From Paenibacillus chibensis (GTDB lineage Bacteria > Bacillota > Bacilli > Paenibacillales > Paenibacillaceae): a stretch of 64,000 nucleotides of DNA. Shown here one piece after another: positions 35,815-43,970 of this stretch. The notes beneath the pieces were generated by a model. That model was given only the letters and a program-made list of their open reading frames with translations. It searched no databases and was not told where the DNA came from. Numbering within the stretch: the first letter of the stretch is position 1; every line of letters begins with the position of its first letter. The stretch is from the NCBI RefSeq assembly GCF_004001045.1, contig NZ_BIMK01000003.1:248001-312000 (forward strand), read 5' to 3'. A program made the position numbers and the translations under genes.

Positions 35815-36647
35815 ACCTCCTTCACTCCATCTTCCAAAAGCTCCTGCCGCATGATTCTCACATTATCCTTGTGGCACTCCATCGTCGTTTCGGATAAAAA
35901 GCCATGCTCTTGCTCAAGTTCCTTCAAGACCAGCTCATCCCCTGTGAGTATCGCCTGCTTCATCCGCTCCAAGTGGTCCAGCGCCATGTTCACCCGGCGT
36001 TCCATTTCGGTATGGCTGGTGGTGTGCTGCCCATGACCGGGTATCAGGAGCTGAATCGGATGATCCCGTACTATTCCCGCAGCCTTGCGGATGGTATTTT
36101 CATAAGCCAGCGCGCTGTGATAGATGAATGGAAGCTCAAAATCGGACAAGTAATCGCCCGCCACCAAAACTCCGGCCGCATCGATGACTGTAAACAAGCC
36201 GTCCTCGGTATGGCCCGGGGCCAGGTAGAAGGTAAGCGTGGTCGAACCGATCGTGACCTGCTGTCCGTCATGCTCAATGACGATGTCCAGTTTCGGAAAC
36301 TCAACCGGATAGCTGCGCGTTACATAATACGTGGCATCAAAATCCCGGATCAGCTTCAGCTTATGCTCTTTTTTCGGATGCTTCGAAAGTCCCGCGCTGC
36401 CAATCGTCTTGGCGTCTGGAAAAGCCTTATATCCGATGATATGATCGTAGTCCCCGTGCGTGAACAGCAAATAACAGGCTTTATCTCCCCGCACCGCATC
36501 CACATGGGCCTGAATTTCCTCGATCTCGCCGGGAAGCCAGTTCGGATCTACGATGAGGATGAGCTCCTCCAGCTGAATGACCGTGGACGTGGTCCGAAAT
36601 AGAGCGCTTTGGAATACGGTCACAACGTCGTTTGAATATTGAATCAA
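35811..36647 (-). CDS. Metallo-beta-lactamase-fold hydrolase with HxDxDH variant site
   Basis: The 278-residue protein has the MBL fold: IVDPNWLPGE, LLFTHGDYDHIIG, YLAPGHTEDGLFTV, VLVAGDYLSDFELPF and LLIPGHGQHT. The usual HxHxDH zinc signature reads His64-Gly-Asp66-Tyr-Asp68-His69, so the second His is Asp, as in some glyoxalase-II-like subfamilies. The start is a TTG preceded by AAGGTG. It is the first gene of a two- or three-gene minus-strand unit with a GNAT and perhaps the cupin gene. Confidence 0.87.
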   Translation of the reverse strand: MIQYSNDVVTVFQSALFRTTSTVIQLEELILIVDPNWLPGEIEEIQAHVDAVRGDKACYLLFTHGDYDHIIGYKAFPDAKTIGSAGLSKHPKKEHKLKLIRDFDATYYVTRSYPVEFPKLDIVIEHDGQQVTIGSTTLTFYLAPGHTEDGLFTVIDAAGVLVAGDYLSDFELPFIYHSALAYENTIRKAAGIVRDHPIQLLIPGHGQHTTSHTEMERRVNMALDHLERMKQAILTGDELVLKELEQEHGFLSETTMECHKDNVRIMRQELLEDGVKEV

Positions 36648-36844
36648 AATGTCACCTTCCTACTGACGCGGATCTTCGAGGTCTCTTGCTTCCCTACAAT
36701 GGACGGGTCCTGAAGCCGTCATATTTTACGATACATAATCCGGAAAATAATTCATTCAAAGTTTACCACAGGCTCCTGGAGTTGAGAACCGGAGGTAGAC
36801 GCTTGCTCGGTCATACCCGGGGATGGGCCTCCAAGTTGATCCCT

Positions 36845-37540
36845 TCATTCCGTACTGATATTGAAATCCATGCCGTAAGGGCGAAGTCCCAGCTTCTGCG
36901 CGACTTTTTGCGAGCTCACATTATCCCAGGAGGTGCTGTACAGCGGGAGAAGTCCCGCTCTCGACACTTCCTCGCACCAGGCTTTAACCACCCGAGGAGC
37001 TATTCCCCGCCCTCGGCAGGCATCGATGGTCTTGAGGCTTGCTTCCGCCGCCTTGGCCGATCTGCGGGCGCTGCAGCATACCGACACGACTTCGCCGTTC
37101 AGCATATAGCCGACGGCCGGCACATGCGCAGACAGCTCATCGTGCAGAAATGGAAAGTGCTTCTTCAGCAGATGCCGGTTGGATTCATCGATCAGGAGAA
37201 CATCCGGCTCGCGTTCGTTGGAGGCTTCGCCGTTCTGGTACGCATACGCCGGCCCGATCCAGATGTCCGTCACCTTTTTATAGCGTTCAATCACACGGCA
37301 CAGCTGGACGATATCCAGCGAATCCGCGGTCACGCGCAGCAATTCATCGATCAGTGCTAGCGGCAGGTCCTGCCGGAAACGAATGACCGGCCCTTCGGTC
37401 GTTGTGCCGATAAACACGGCCGGAGGCTGCATATCCAGCGGTTCATTAATCGCCACGATCCGCTCCTGCTCATCCAGAACGTACAATGTCTCTGCTTGTA
37501 TTCCCATCAGTTCATCATTAGGTAAATGGATGCTTATCAC
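36845..37540 (-). CDS. GNAT-family N-acetyltransferase (FR47-like)
   Basis: The 231-residue product has an N-terminal region that ends VLLIDESNRHLLKKHFPFLHDEL and a C-terminal GNAT domain: VGYMLNGEVVSVCCSARRS, IDACRGRGIAPRVVKAWCEEV, YSTSWDNVSSQKVAQKLGLRPYG. The start appears to be GTG at 37540, though the AAGG before it is too close to be convincing, so the true N-terminus is uncertain. Confidence 0.78.
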   Translation of the reverse strand: MISIHLPNDELMGIQAETLYVLDEQERIVAINEPLDMQPPAVFIGTTTEGPVIRFRQDLPLALIDELLRVTADSLDIVQLCRVIERYKKVTDIWIGPAYAYQNGEASNEREPDVLLIDESNRHLLKKHFPFLHDELSAHVPAVGYMLNGEVVSVCCSARRSAKAAEASLKTIDACRGRGIAPRVVKAWCEEVSRAGLLPLYSTSWDNVSSQKVAQKLGLRPYGMDFNISTE

Positions 37541-37612
37541 GCCTTTTCATGAAAATATGTAAGTTATTTCTTCATTATATTGCTAACGCTAAACCATGAA
37601 GAGGAATACTTT

Positions 37613-37712
37613 CTTTTAAAAAAAGAAAGCCGAAAACCCGCAGCTTAGTTTCAAGAAGACTGGCAACATTTCGTTGGCCAGCGTTTCTAAGCTGCAGGCT
37701 TTCAGCCTCTGC
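37613..37712 (-). terminator. Very long hairpin terminator of the glycosidase operon
   Basis: Three nested stems fold a region of about 80 nt: GAAAGCC (37625-37631) with GGCTTTC (37697-37703), GCAGCTTAG (37640-37648) with CTAAGCTGC (37687-37695), and CTGGCAAC (37660-37667) with GTTGGCCAG (37673-37681). On the minus strand it is followed by CTTTCTTTTTTT (A7 at 37618-37624 on the plus strand). It lies 24 bp after the GH18 stop. Confidence 0.82.
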
Positions 37713-37735
37713 TGGGGATGAAAAGGATGATGTCA

Positions 37736-38773
37736 TTATGTCCGAAGACCGCGGTACATGGCATCCAGCAGTCGGTGCGTCTGATCCAGGCTGTATTCCC
37801 AGAACATGATTCCCGCGAGGCCGTGATCCTTCACGTACTCACATTTATGCCCGATGGATGCCTCGTCATCATAGGAGATCAGGCTGGAGCCATTGAAAAG
37901 ATACGGCGCGCAGGCCTCGGCATCCCAATACCGGGTGTAGCCGTTTTGATTGATATATTCGGAGGCAAGCGTCGTGAAGTTCGGACCGTATCCGCCGGTG
38001 GTCCCGGCCATCTGGTGAAGTCCCTGATTCCGGTCAGGCACCTGGTGCCACACGCGGGAATAGAAGGCCGCTCCGATGACGATTTTCTCCTTCGGCACAC
38101 CCGCCCGGACGAACAGATTCACGGAAGCGTCCGTACTGATGCGGAACAGATCCCCTGTCGGCGTGTACAGATTCGTATGATGCCCGGTCAGAACCTGGAA
38201 GCCTCCGCGCATGTCGTACGTCATCAGCTGGACGAAATCCAGATACTGTTGCGCCTGGTCCATCTCGGTTCCGTCTACATAATATTGATCTGCGCCGGCA
38301 GCGATGGTAAGCAGGTAATGGCGGCCGTCCCGTTCCCCTTGGCGATCCAGCGCTTCCCGGATCGTCTTCAGCAGGAGCGTGAAATTCGTTTTGTCATCCG
38401 GACTGGATGCAATTTCAGCCTCGCCGTAGCTTGGATACTCCCAGTCCAGATCGATCCCGTCAAACGGATGCTCCTCTAATACCCGGACCGCCGACTCCGC
38501 CATGCTTCTTCTTCCTTCTTCGGTTGCGGCCGCCTCCGAGAAACCGCCTGCGCCCCAGCCGCCCACGGACAGCAGGATGCAGAGTTCCGGATGCTCGCGC
38601 TTGATGTCGCGCAGCCGCTCCAGATGTTGGAGATGCCCGGTTGAAATCCGATGATCGATCACATGTCCGAAGGCCACGTTCAAGTGCGTCAGCTTCATCA
38701 AGTCTTCCCGGGTCATCTCAGGAAGCTTGGCGTCGATGGCATAACCGGCGACAACATAGTTCGTCTTCGTCAC
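37736..38773 (-). CDS. GH18-family glycosidase, cytoplasmic (chitobiose-core or chitinase-like)
   Basis: The 345-residue TIM-barrel enzyme has the GH18 substrate motif LLSVGGWGAGGFSE and the catalytic FDGIDLDWEYP, with Asp105, Asp108, Asp110 and the acid Glu112, then LMTYDMRGG and GIMFWEYSLDQ. There is no signal peptide, so it should act inside the cell. GH18 covers chitinases and endo-beta-N-acetylglucosaminidases, and both cut beta-1,4 bonds next to N-acetylglucosamine; with fucosidases and GH125 in the same operon, the chitobiose core of N-glycans is a reasonable target (inference). The start is a GTG directly abutting the upstream stop codon, ten bases after GGAG. Confidence 0.88.
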   Translation of the reverse strand: MTKTNYVVAGYAIDAKLPEMTREDLMKLTHLNVAFGHVIDHRISTGHLQHLERLRDIKREHPELCILLSVGGWGAGGFSEAAATEEGRRSMAESAVRVLEEHPFDGIDLDWEYPSYGEAEIASSPDDKTNFTLLLKTIREALDRQGERDGRHYLLTIAAGADQYYVDGTEMDQAQQYLDFVQLMTYDMRGGFQVLTGHHTNLYTPTGDLFRISTDASVNLFVRAGVPKEKIVIGAAFYSRVWHQVPDRNQGLHQMAGTTGGYGPNFTTLASEYINQNGYTRYWDAEACAPYLFNGSSLISYDDEASIGHKCEYVKDHGLAGIMFWEYSLDQTHRLLDAMYRGLRT

Positions 38774-41410
38774 TTATTCTTCACTCCGATCCGTAGATTG
38801 CTTCCTTACCTCGGATAACACCTGCAAGGCTTCCTTCCCGGTTCCGATCTTGTACCCCGAAGCCGTGTAGCGAATCTGATCCTGCTCATCCAGCACGAAC
38901 AGATGCGGGAAGCCCGCCTCATGCGCTGGAGTCTGCATAATCAGGTCCGGTAAAGCCGCATAAGTGGAATCGCGGACAAACACGGTTTGCGGCGGCAGAT
39001 TCGGAATATGGGCTGCATCGAACGAAGCCGTCCACTCCTTATCGCCGATCATAAGAACGATTGGAGCACCAAGCGCCGCGAACGGTTCGGCGAGCTCGCC
39101 GATTTCACGGAACAAATGCTTCGTCGGCTCCCGCTCCGGCTCGATCCAGGCGACCACGGCGCCTCTCTCGCCAAGCAGTTCCGCAAGCGCCAAGCTTGTG
39201 CCGTCCAGCGCCGTTACCGCGACGGTTCGATTCACGCTGCCAAGAACAGGGATTTCCTGCTCCGCCGGCCTGAACGTCAGCATAACCTCCGTTTGTTCGC
39301 CAGCATGCACCTCCGCATAGGCAAAACGCGCTTTTACGGTGCCATCCTTCAGGCGCACTCCGGACGTGATCCGGTATGCACCCGGCTCCACCTCGAAAGG
39401 CTCATCGTACACGTCTTTTTTCGCGTAAGGATAGATCAGCGTCTTATAGACGCCGTTCTCCAGCCGCGCGAACGTAAAGTTCTCTTCATACGAAGCGGCT
39501 CCCGGCGCCGCTTCCGGATCCGGCAGCAGGCGCAGCAGGCCTTGCGGCTTCGCTCCTTCTTCCTCCCTTGGCGCAGCACCGGCGAATATTGCATCCGTCC
39601 ATTCGCCTCCTGCCATGTACTGCGGCTTCAGTTCGCTCGGATGCAGTCTGGCGGGGATGCCCAAACTGCGGCAGACGGATACGAAAAGAATATCCAGCGA
39701 AACCTGGTCCCCGCGCATCAGCTTAAAGGTGCCGACGGGATTCCCCCGTCCTTTCAGGTTCTGAAGGTCTTCCCACAAACCGTATCCGGCCTCGATCCTG
39801 CGGACAAGCGCAGAAGGATTGGCTTTGAACGCTGCGATCTCAGCATCGGTAAACGCCTCCCGGAAGAAGCGCTTATACGGTACGATCATTTCATGCAGCA
39901 CCCGCGGGCAAAGCACATACGGTGCGAAAACATCCTCGGAAAGTTCTCCGCGCTGCGTCAAAGAACCGATCAGATGATCATCCAAGGCTTCGCGGAACGT
40001 GTCCACCAAGTCTTTTTCGTTCAGCGTCTCCAGCAGCCGCAGCGGCCATTCCCCATGCTCGGCCGAGCGCTCCCGCAGGAAGGAGGCGATTTCGCGGCTG
40101 TTGCCGCGCGCCTTGCGCAGCATATCCCAAACGCGGTCTGCCGGCAGTCCGGTCTCGGCGGCAAGCTCTGCCGCCTGCGCTTCGGTCAGAAACGTCTCCT
40201 CGTATCCCGTTCGGATTCGGGTTCCTTCTTCGATCCGCTCGTTATGCCGCGCGGTCTTCTCATCGGATAAAGGTTCCGCCGCATCTCCCTCGCGTTCCGG
40301 TGGAGGCACCATATCCACATCCAGTGTTCCGGCCGGCTGCCGCGATTGATCGATGACGATCTCGAAGCGCTCCTGCTCCGCCACCGTTATTTTCAGCTCT
40401 CCCCATTTGCCTTCATGGACAGCGCGGATGAGCAGGTCGCCGAAGCCTGTTTTAAAGGAAGCCTCCCCCCGCTCATTCGTCGGAATGACTGCGATCGGAT
40501 AGAATTCGGCCATGTTGTACAGCTCGAAGCGGACTTCGGCTCCGCTGGCCGGATTCCCATGCTCATCCTTCGCAACGATAGTAATCGTCCGCGTAGGGGC
40601 GTAATTCTCCAGCAGGTTGATCTCTGTGAACCATTCATCGGCAAGGGTAATGTCCTCCGGACCCGGATAATCCGCATAAATCCGCGTGTTGATCAGCATC
40701 GCCCTGCGGGCCGGCGGGCTGAACCAGCCTTGGTTCAGGCGGGCTTCAGGCTCGCAGGCGCCGATATAATACCATGTGCCGTCGGCCCATGCTTCCACCC
40801 AGGCATGGTTATCGTCGCAGTGCGCCCAGCGCGGCGTGTAGACCTGGCGGGCGGGAATGCCAATGCTGCGCAGCGCGGCCACGGCCAGCGTGGATTCTTC
40901 GCCGCAGCGTCCGCGGGCATTCCGGATCATCGTCAGCGGCGACATCGTCCGCAGATCGCTGCCGATGTAGGTGGCTTTTTCATGGCACCAGTAGTTCGTC
41001 TCCAGAATCGCATCCGCCATGGACAAGGACTTTGTGCGATCCGCCAACTCGTCATGCAGAATCCCGCGGGAATCTTCGATATTCTCCGTGTTGACCCGAT
41101 ACGGGAGCACGAAATGCAGGAACAAGTGGTCCGGCACCCGCTGTCCCCAAGGCATCTTTTGGCGGATTTCAAGCGTGCGGCGCACGTGGCTCAGAAATAA
41201 CGCCCCGTCGTAATCAGCCATGTCATTCACCGGCATATAAGCGAACAAATATTTCAGGGCCCATGCTTCTTCGTCCGTCAGCTTTTCCTGAAATATATCA
41301 AAAAGGTCATGCGTCTTTGCCTTTGCCAGCTCCTGCTTCTCGCGGAACTTGCGCTCGATCCGTTCCATCGTGAGGGAATCCAGCGAAAATACGGACGTCT
41401 GCATCGTCAT
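38774..41410 (-). CDS. Large transglutaminase-fold protein, candidate peptide-N-glycanase-like enzyme
   Basis: The 878-residue protein has a transglutaminase/PNGase-type core at about 110-230: Cys169 in NARGRCGEESTLAVAAL (Cys171 if counted from the ATG two codons earlier) and the following His in DDNHAWVEAWADGTWYYIGACEPE. At the position where peptide N-glycanases carry the third catalytic residue (WxxxD) there is Gly, with Glu and an earlier Asp nearby. Then come an Ig-like carboxypeptidase-regulatory domain (about 278-350), a helical segment, a second transglutaminase-like stretch (GDQVSLDILFVSVCRSLGIPARLH) and a C-terminal thioredoxin-like fold without a CxxC. There is no signal peptide. 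The ATG at 41410 has AGGAG nine bases upstream. It abuts the genes on both sides. Confidence 0.82.
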   Translation of the reverse strand: MTMQTSVFSLDSLTMERIERKFREKQELAKAKTHDLFDIFQEKLTDEEAWALKYLFAYMPVNDMADYDGALFLSHVRRTLEIRQKMPWGQRVPDHLFLHFVLPYRVNTENIEDSRGILHDELADRTKSLSMADAILETNYWCHEKATYIGSDLRTMSPLTMIRNARGRCGEESTLAVAALRSIGIPARQVYTPRWAHCDDNHAWVEAWADGTWYYIGACEPEARLNQGWFSPPARRAMLINTRIYADYPGPEDITLADEWFTEINLLENYAPTRTITIVAKDEHGNPASGAEVRFELYNMAEFYPIAVIPTNERGEASFKTGFGDLLIRAVHEGKWGELKITVAEQERFEIVIDQSRQPAGTLDVDMVPPPEREGDAAEPLSDEKTARHNERIEEGTRIRTGYEETFLTEAQAAELAAETGLPADRVWDMLRKARGNSREIASFLRERSAEHGEWPLRLLETLNEKDLVDTFREALDDHLIGSLTQRGELSEDVFAPYVLCPRVLHEMIVPYKRFFREAFTDAEIAAFKANPSALVRRIEAGYGLWEDLQNLKGRGNPVGTFKLMRGDQVSLDILFVSVCRSLGIPARLHPSELKPQYMAGGEWTDAIFAGAAPREEEGAKPQGLLRLLPDPEAAPGAASYEENFTFARLENGVYKTLIYPYAKKDVYDEPFEVEPGAYRITSGVRLKDGTVKARFAYAEVHAGEQTEVMLTFRPAEQEIPVLGSVNRTVAVTALDGTSLALAELLGERGAVVAWIEPEREPTKHLFREIGELAEPFAALGAPIVLMIGDKEWTASFDAAHIPNLPPQTVFVRDSTYAALPDLIMQTPAHEAGFPHLFVLDEQDQIRYTASGYKIGTGKEALQVLSEVRKQSTDRSEE

Positions 41411-41416
41411 GTCCAT

Positions 41417-42439
41417 TCACTCCTTCCAAAGCTTTCCGTCTTCCCGAATACAGTACACGGCCGCCCCGTCGGAAGAGGGTGTCGTTATCTGGAACATGCT
41501 CCGCGTCGTCTCAATCACCGGTTCAATGCTCCATGAATCCGTACCCATCAGGAGCTCCGCGTCCTTCGCGAAAGTCCCTTCGGCTTCAAAGTGATTTCGC
41601 TGGCGGTAGTACAGCTTCCGCAGCTCCCACTTGATGCGTTCATCCTGCGGCAGCTCGAACTCGTCCGGTTCTTCCCGGTCGGCGAATACCACATATCCCC
41701 ACAGCTCCGGATAGTGCATATTGATAATGCCCATCGGCGACCACACCCAGTTGTCTTCCGGATAAGGCTTGCCGGTATCCGGGTTCACGACCTTCCGGTA
41801 CTGCCCATCCTGCACTTCCGTCCGCCATTCGACGCGCGAGAAATTGACGCGCCAAAACTCGCCTTCCACCGGTGGACGGCTCTCTGCTGCACACTCCCTT
41901 AAGCTCTTCCACGGCATCGCCACCTCAACGCTCCACATCCGGTTCGACGCTTCCGGTCGGTTCAGCTCGCCATCGATATGTACCGCCGTCTTCAATCCGC
42001 TGATGTCCCAGCCGTTGACCGGCGGTCCGCCGTCCCGGTATGGCTTCACCAGCAGCAAATCCCAGACCGTGTTCAGCGCGTTAATCTCGAATTCGTAATA
42101 CTGGTGGGTATCCCCGTCCGGATCAATGAAGATTTCAAAATCATTATCGTAAAAAATGACCGAATCCCGTTCCGTCAGCGTCGCCCATATCTGATCTTCC
42201 ATGAGCTCCGCTCCGAAGTAGAAATATTCGTCGTCCCACATCATTTTGACGCGGGTCCGTTTGGCGGGCCGAGGCCGCAGGTCGCCTTCGATATCGACGA
42301 AATCCTCCGTCCATTCCGCCGCCTGCCAGAACGGCTTGTCGAGCCGCCCGTCCAGCTGGAGCGGCTCTGCCGCGCGCTTGCATATATATGCTTTTGGCGC
42401 ATATTCGATATGTGGTTCAGGTACTCCGCTTCGGTTCAT
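41417..42439 (-). CDS. CBM9-like carbohydrate-binding protein
   Basis: The 340-residue protein shows the family 9 carbohydrate-binding (DOMON-like) pattern: LQLDGRLDKPFWQAAEW, RVKMMWDDEYFYFGAELM, NDFEIFIDPDGDTHQYYEFEINA, WSVEVAMPWKSL and WRVNFSRVEW. No signal peptide or catalytic domain is visible, so it probably binds a sugar or assists one of the enzymes in the cytoplasm. GGAGGGA lies five bases before the ATG at 42439; its stop overlaps the ribosome site region of the transglutaminase-fold gene, which starts within ten bases. Confidence 0.85.
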   Translation of the reverse strand: MNRSGVPEPHIEYAPKAYICKRAAEPLQLDGRLDKPFWQAAEWTEDFVDIEGDLRPRPAKRTRVKMMWDDEYFYFGAELMEDQIWATLTERDSVIFYDNDFEIFIDPDGDTHQYYEFEINALNTVWDLLLVKPYRDGGPPVNGWDISGLKTAVHIDGELNRPEASNRMWSVEVAMPWKSLRECAAESRPPVEGEFWRVNFSRVEWRTEVQDGQYRKVVNPDTGKPYPEDNWVWSPMGIINMHYPELWGYVVFADREEPDEFELPQDERIKWELRKLYYRQRNHFEAEGTFAKDAELLMGTDSWSIEPVIETTRSMFQITTPSSDGAAVYCIREDGKLWKE

Positions 42440-42508
42440 GCTGCTCCCTCCGGACATCCTTGAATTTTGGCGTTATTCCCTAATCATTCATCTTATGACA
42501 GCTTCGGC

Positions 42509-43828
42509 TTACAAAATTCCGTCTTTCATGGCTTGATACACCAGCTGCGAGAACAAGCTGTTGGACCAGGCAAACCAGGAACGCGTAAAGTTGGCCGGAT
42601 CATCTGCATGGAAGCCTTCATGCATGTAGCCGGTGTCCGCATCCGTCGCCTCCAGCATCGCGATCATCTCCAGCTTCTCTTCCTTCGTCGCTGCCGTGAT
42701 GCCCTGCATGGACAATGCCATATGCCAGATGAAACCGTCCGGCGTATGCGGGCTGCCGATTCCTTTCGCAGCCGTCCCTTCGAAATAGAACGGATTCTCC
42801 TTCGATAGCGCGAATCTTCTCGTGTTCTGGTATACCTCATCATCCGCCGTCACGTAACCGAGATACGGAATGGACATCAGTCCAGGCGTCCCCGCGTCAT
42901 CCATCAAGCAGTAGTTGCCGAAACCGTCCGTTTCGTAGGCATAGATCGGACCGAACTCCGGATGGCGGAAAATGCCGTATAAGCGGATGCCGTGATCGAT
43001 GTCGGCTTCAAGCTTCTTGAGCTCTTTGAGGAAATCCGTGTCGCGGAATACCCACTCCGCAAACTCCTGCATATGCCGGAGCACGACCACGGCGAACATG
43101 TTCCCCGGAATGTTATAGTGGAAATCGCAGGCATCGTCGCTGGAGCGGAAGCCCGACCATACCATGCCCGTGTAATTGACCGGCATGCCCAGGCCGTCAT
43201 TGGCCAGCGTATCCTGGCGGATGCCGTTATCCCGCTCGAAGCGGTACGGCGACAGCTCGAAGTGACGCTGCTCGGTCTTGAACACTTCGTAAATCCGTCT
43301 CATTGCCGACTTAAAATTCGCGTCGAAAATATCCGTCAAGCCGGTCTCTTTCCAGTACGCGTAAGCCAGGCGCATCGGGAAACAGAGCGAATCGATCTCG
43401 AACTTGCGCTCCCACACCCACGGCGACATATCGGTCAGATCCGCCTTGTTCCAGTGCCAATCATTGGCCGACTCGTTAAACGCGTTGGCATACGGGTCAA
43501 TATGTATGTATTGAATATGCCGTTTAATCAGGCCGGAAAGGATGCGCTGCAAATCGGCATCGTCCTTGGCGAGCGGTACGTAATGCATGACCTGCTCCAC
43601 GGAGTCCCGCAGCCACGAGGCCGGAATATCTCCCGTAATGACGAAGGTCGTGCCGTCTTCCATCAGTTTCGTGGTCGTCTCCAGCGTATTCGGGAAGCAG
43701 TTTTTGAACAGCTGCAGCAGCTTCGGCCGATGCGCCAGCTTCTCCTCCGCTTCCTTCAGTACATCCGCTACAGCCTTCGGAAGCTCTATGTCGCTCATCT
43801 TGATTTTAGGCAATCTGAATTGTTCCAT
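42509..43828 (-). CDS. GH125 exo-alpha-1,6-mannosidase
   Basis: The 439-residue product is a clear member of glycoside hydrolase family 125, inverting exo-alpha-1,6-mannosidases that act on N-glycan mannose. Hallmarks are VITGDIPASWLRDSVEQV (63-80), NDWHWNKADLTDMSPWVWER (122-141), MVWSGFRSSDDACDFHYNIP (222-241, with the presumed acid Asp at 231 or 232) and NFTRSWFAWSNSLFSQL near the end. It has (alpha/alpha)6 barrel length and no signal peptide. AAAGGAG lies eight bases before the ATG. In Streptococcus pneumoniae the same family sits beside a GH29 fucosidase in an N-glycan locus. Confidence 0.95.
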   Translation of the reverse strand: MEQFRLPKIKMSDIELPKAVADVLKEAEEKLAHRPKLLQLFKNCFPNTLETTTKLMEDGTTFVITGDIPASWLRDSVEQVMHYVPLAKDDADLQRILSGLIKRHIQYIHIDPYANAFNESANDWHWNKADLTDMSPWVWERKFEIDSLCFPMRLAYAYWKETGLTDIFDANFKSAMRRIYEVFKTEQRHFELSPYRFERDNGIRQDTLANDGLGMPVNYTGMVWSGFRSSDDACDFHYNIPGNMFAVVVLRHMQEFAEWVFRDTDFLKELKKLEADIDHGIRLYGIFRHPEFGPIYAYETDGFGNYCLMDDAGTPGLMSIPYLGYVTADDEVYQNTRRFALSKENPFYFEGTAAKGIGSPHTPDGFIWHMALSMQGITAATKEEKLEMIAMLEATDADTGYMHEGFHADDPANFTRSWFAWSNSLFSQLVYQAMKDGIL

Positions 43829-43970
43829 GGTTCAATCTCCTTTAAGTTCATTCATATATTGTTGGTGTAGACTACTCCATCATGCCAGCGGAAGTAGCGA
43901 TTGTCCATCCAAGATTGGGGGAAGCGGATACATTGCATCCCCTTGTCTCCTATATGAAGAAGGATATGAA

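Noticed and set aside
38774-41410. Protein cross-linking transglutaminase or spore coat enzyme
   Set aside because: The HAWVEAW...GACEPE pattern, the size, the extra domains and the glycosidase operon context do not fit Tgl-type spore enzymes.
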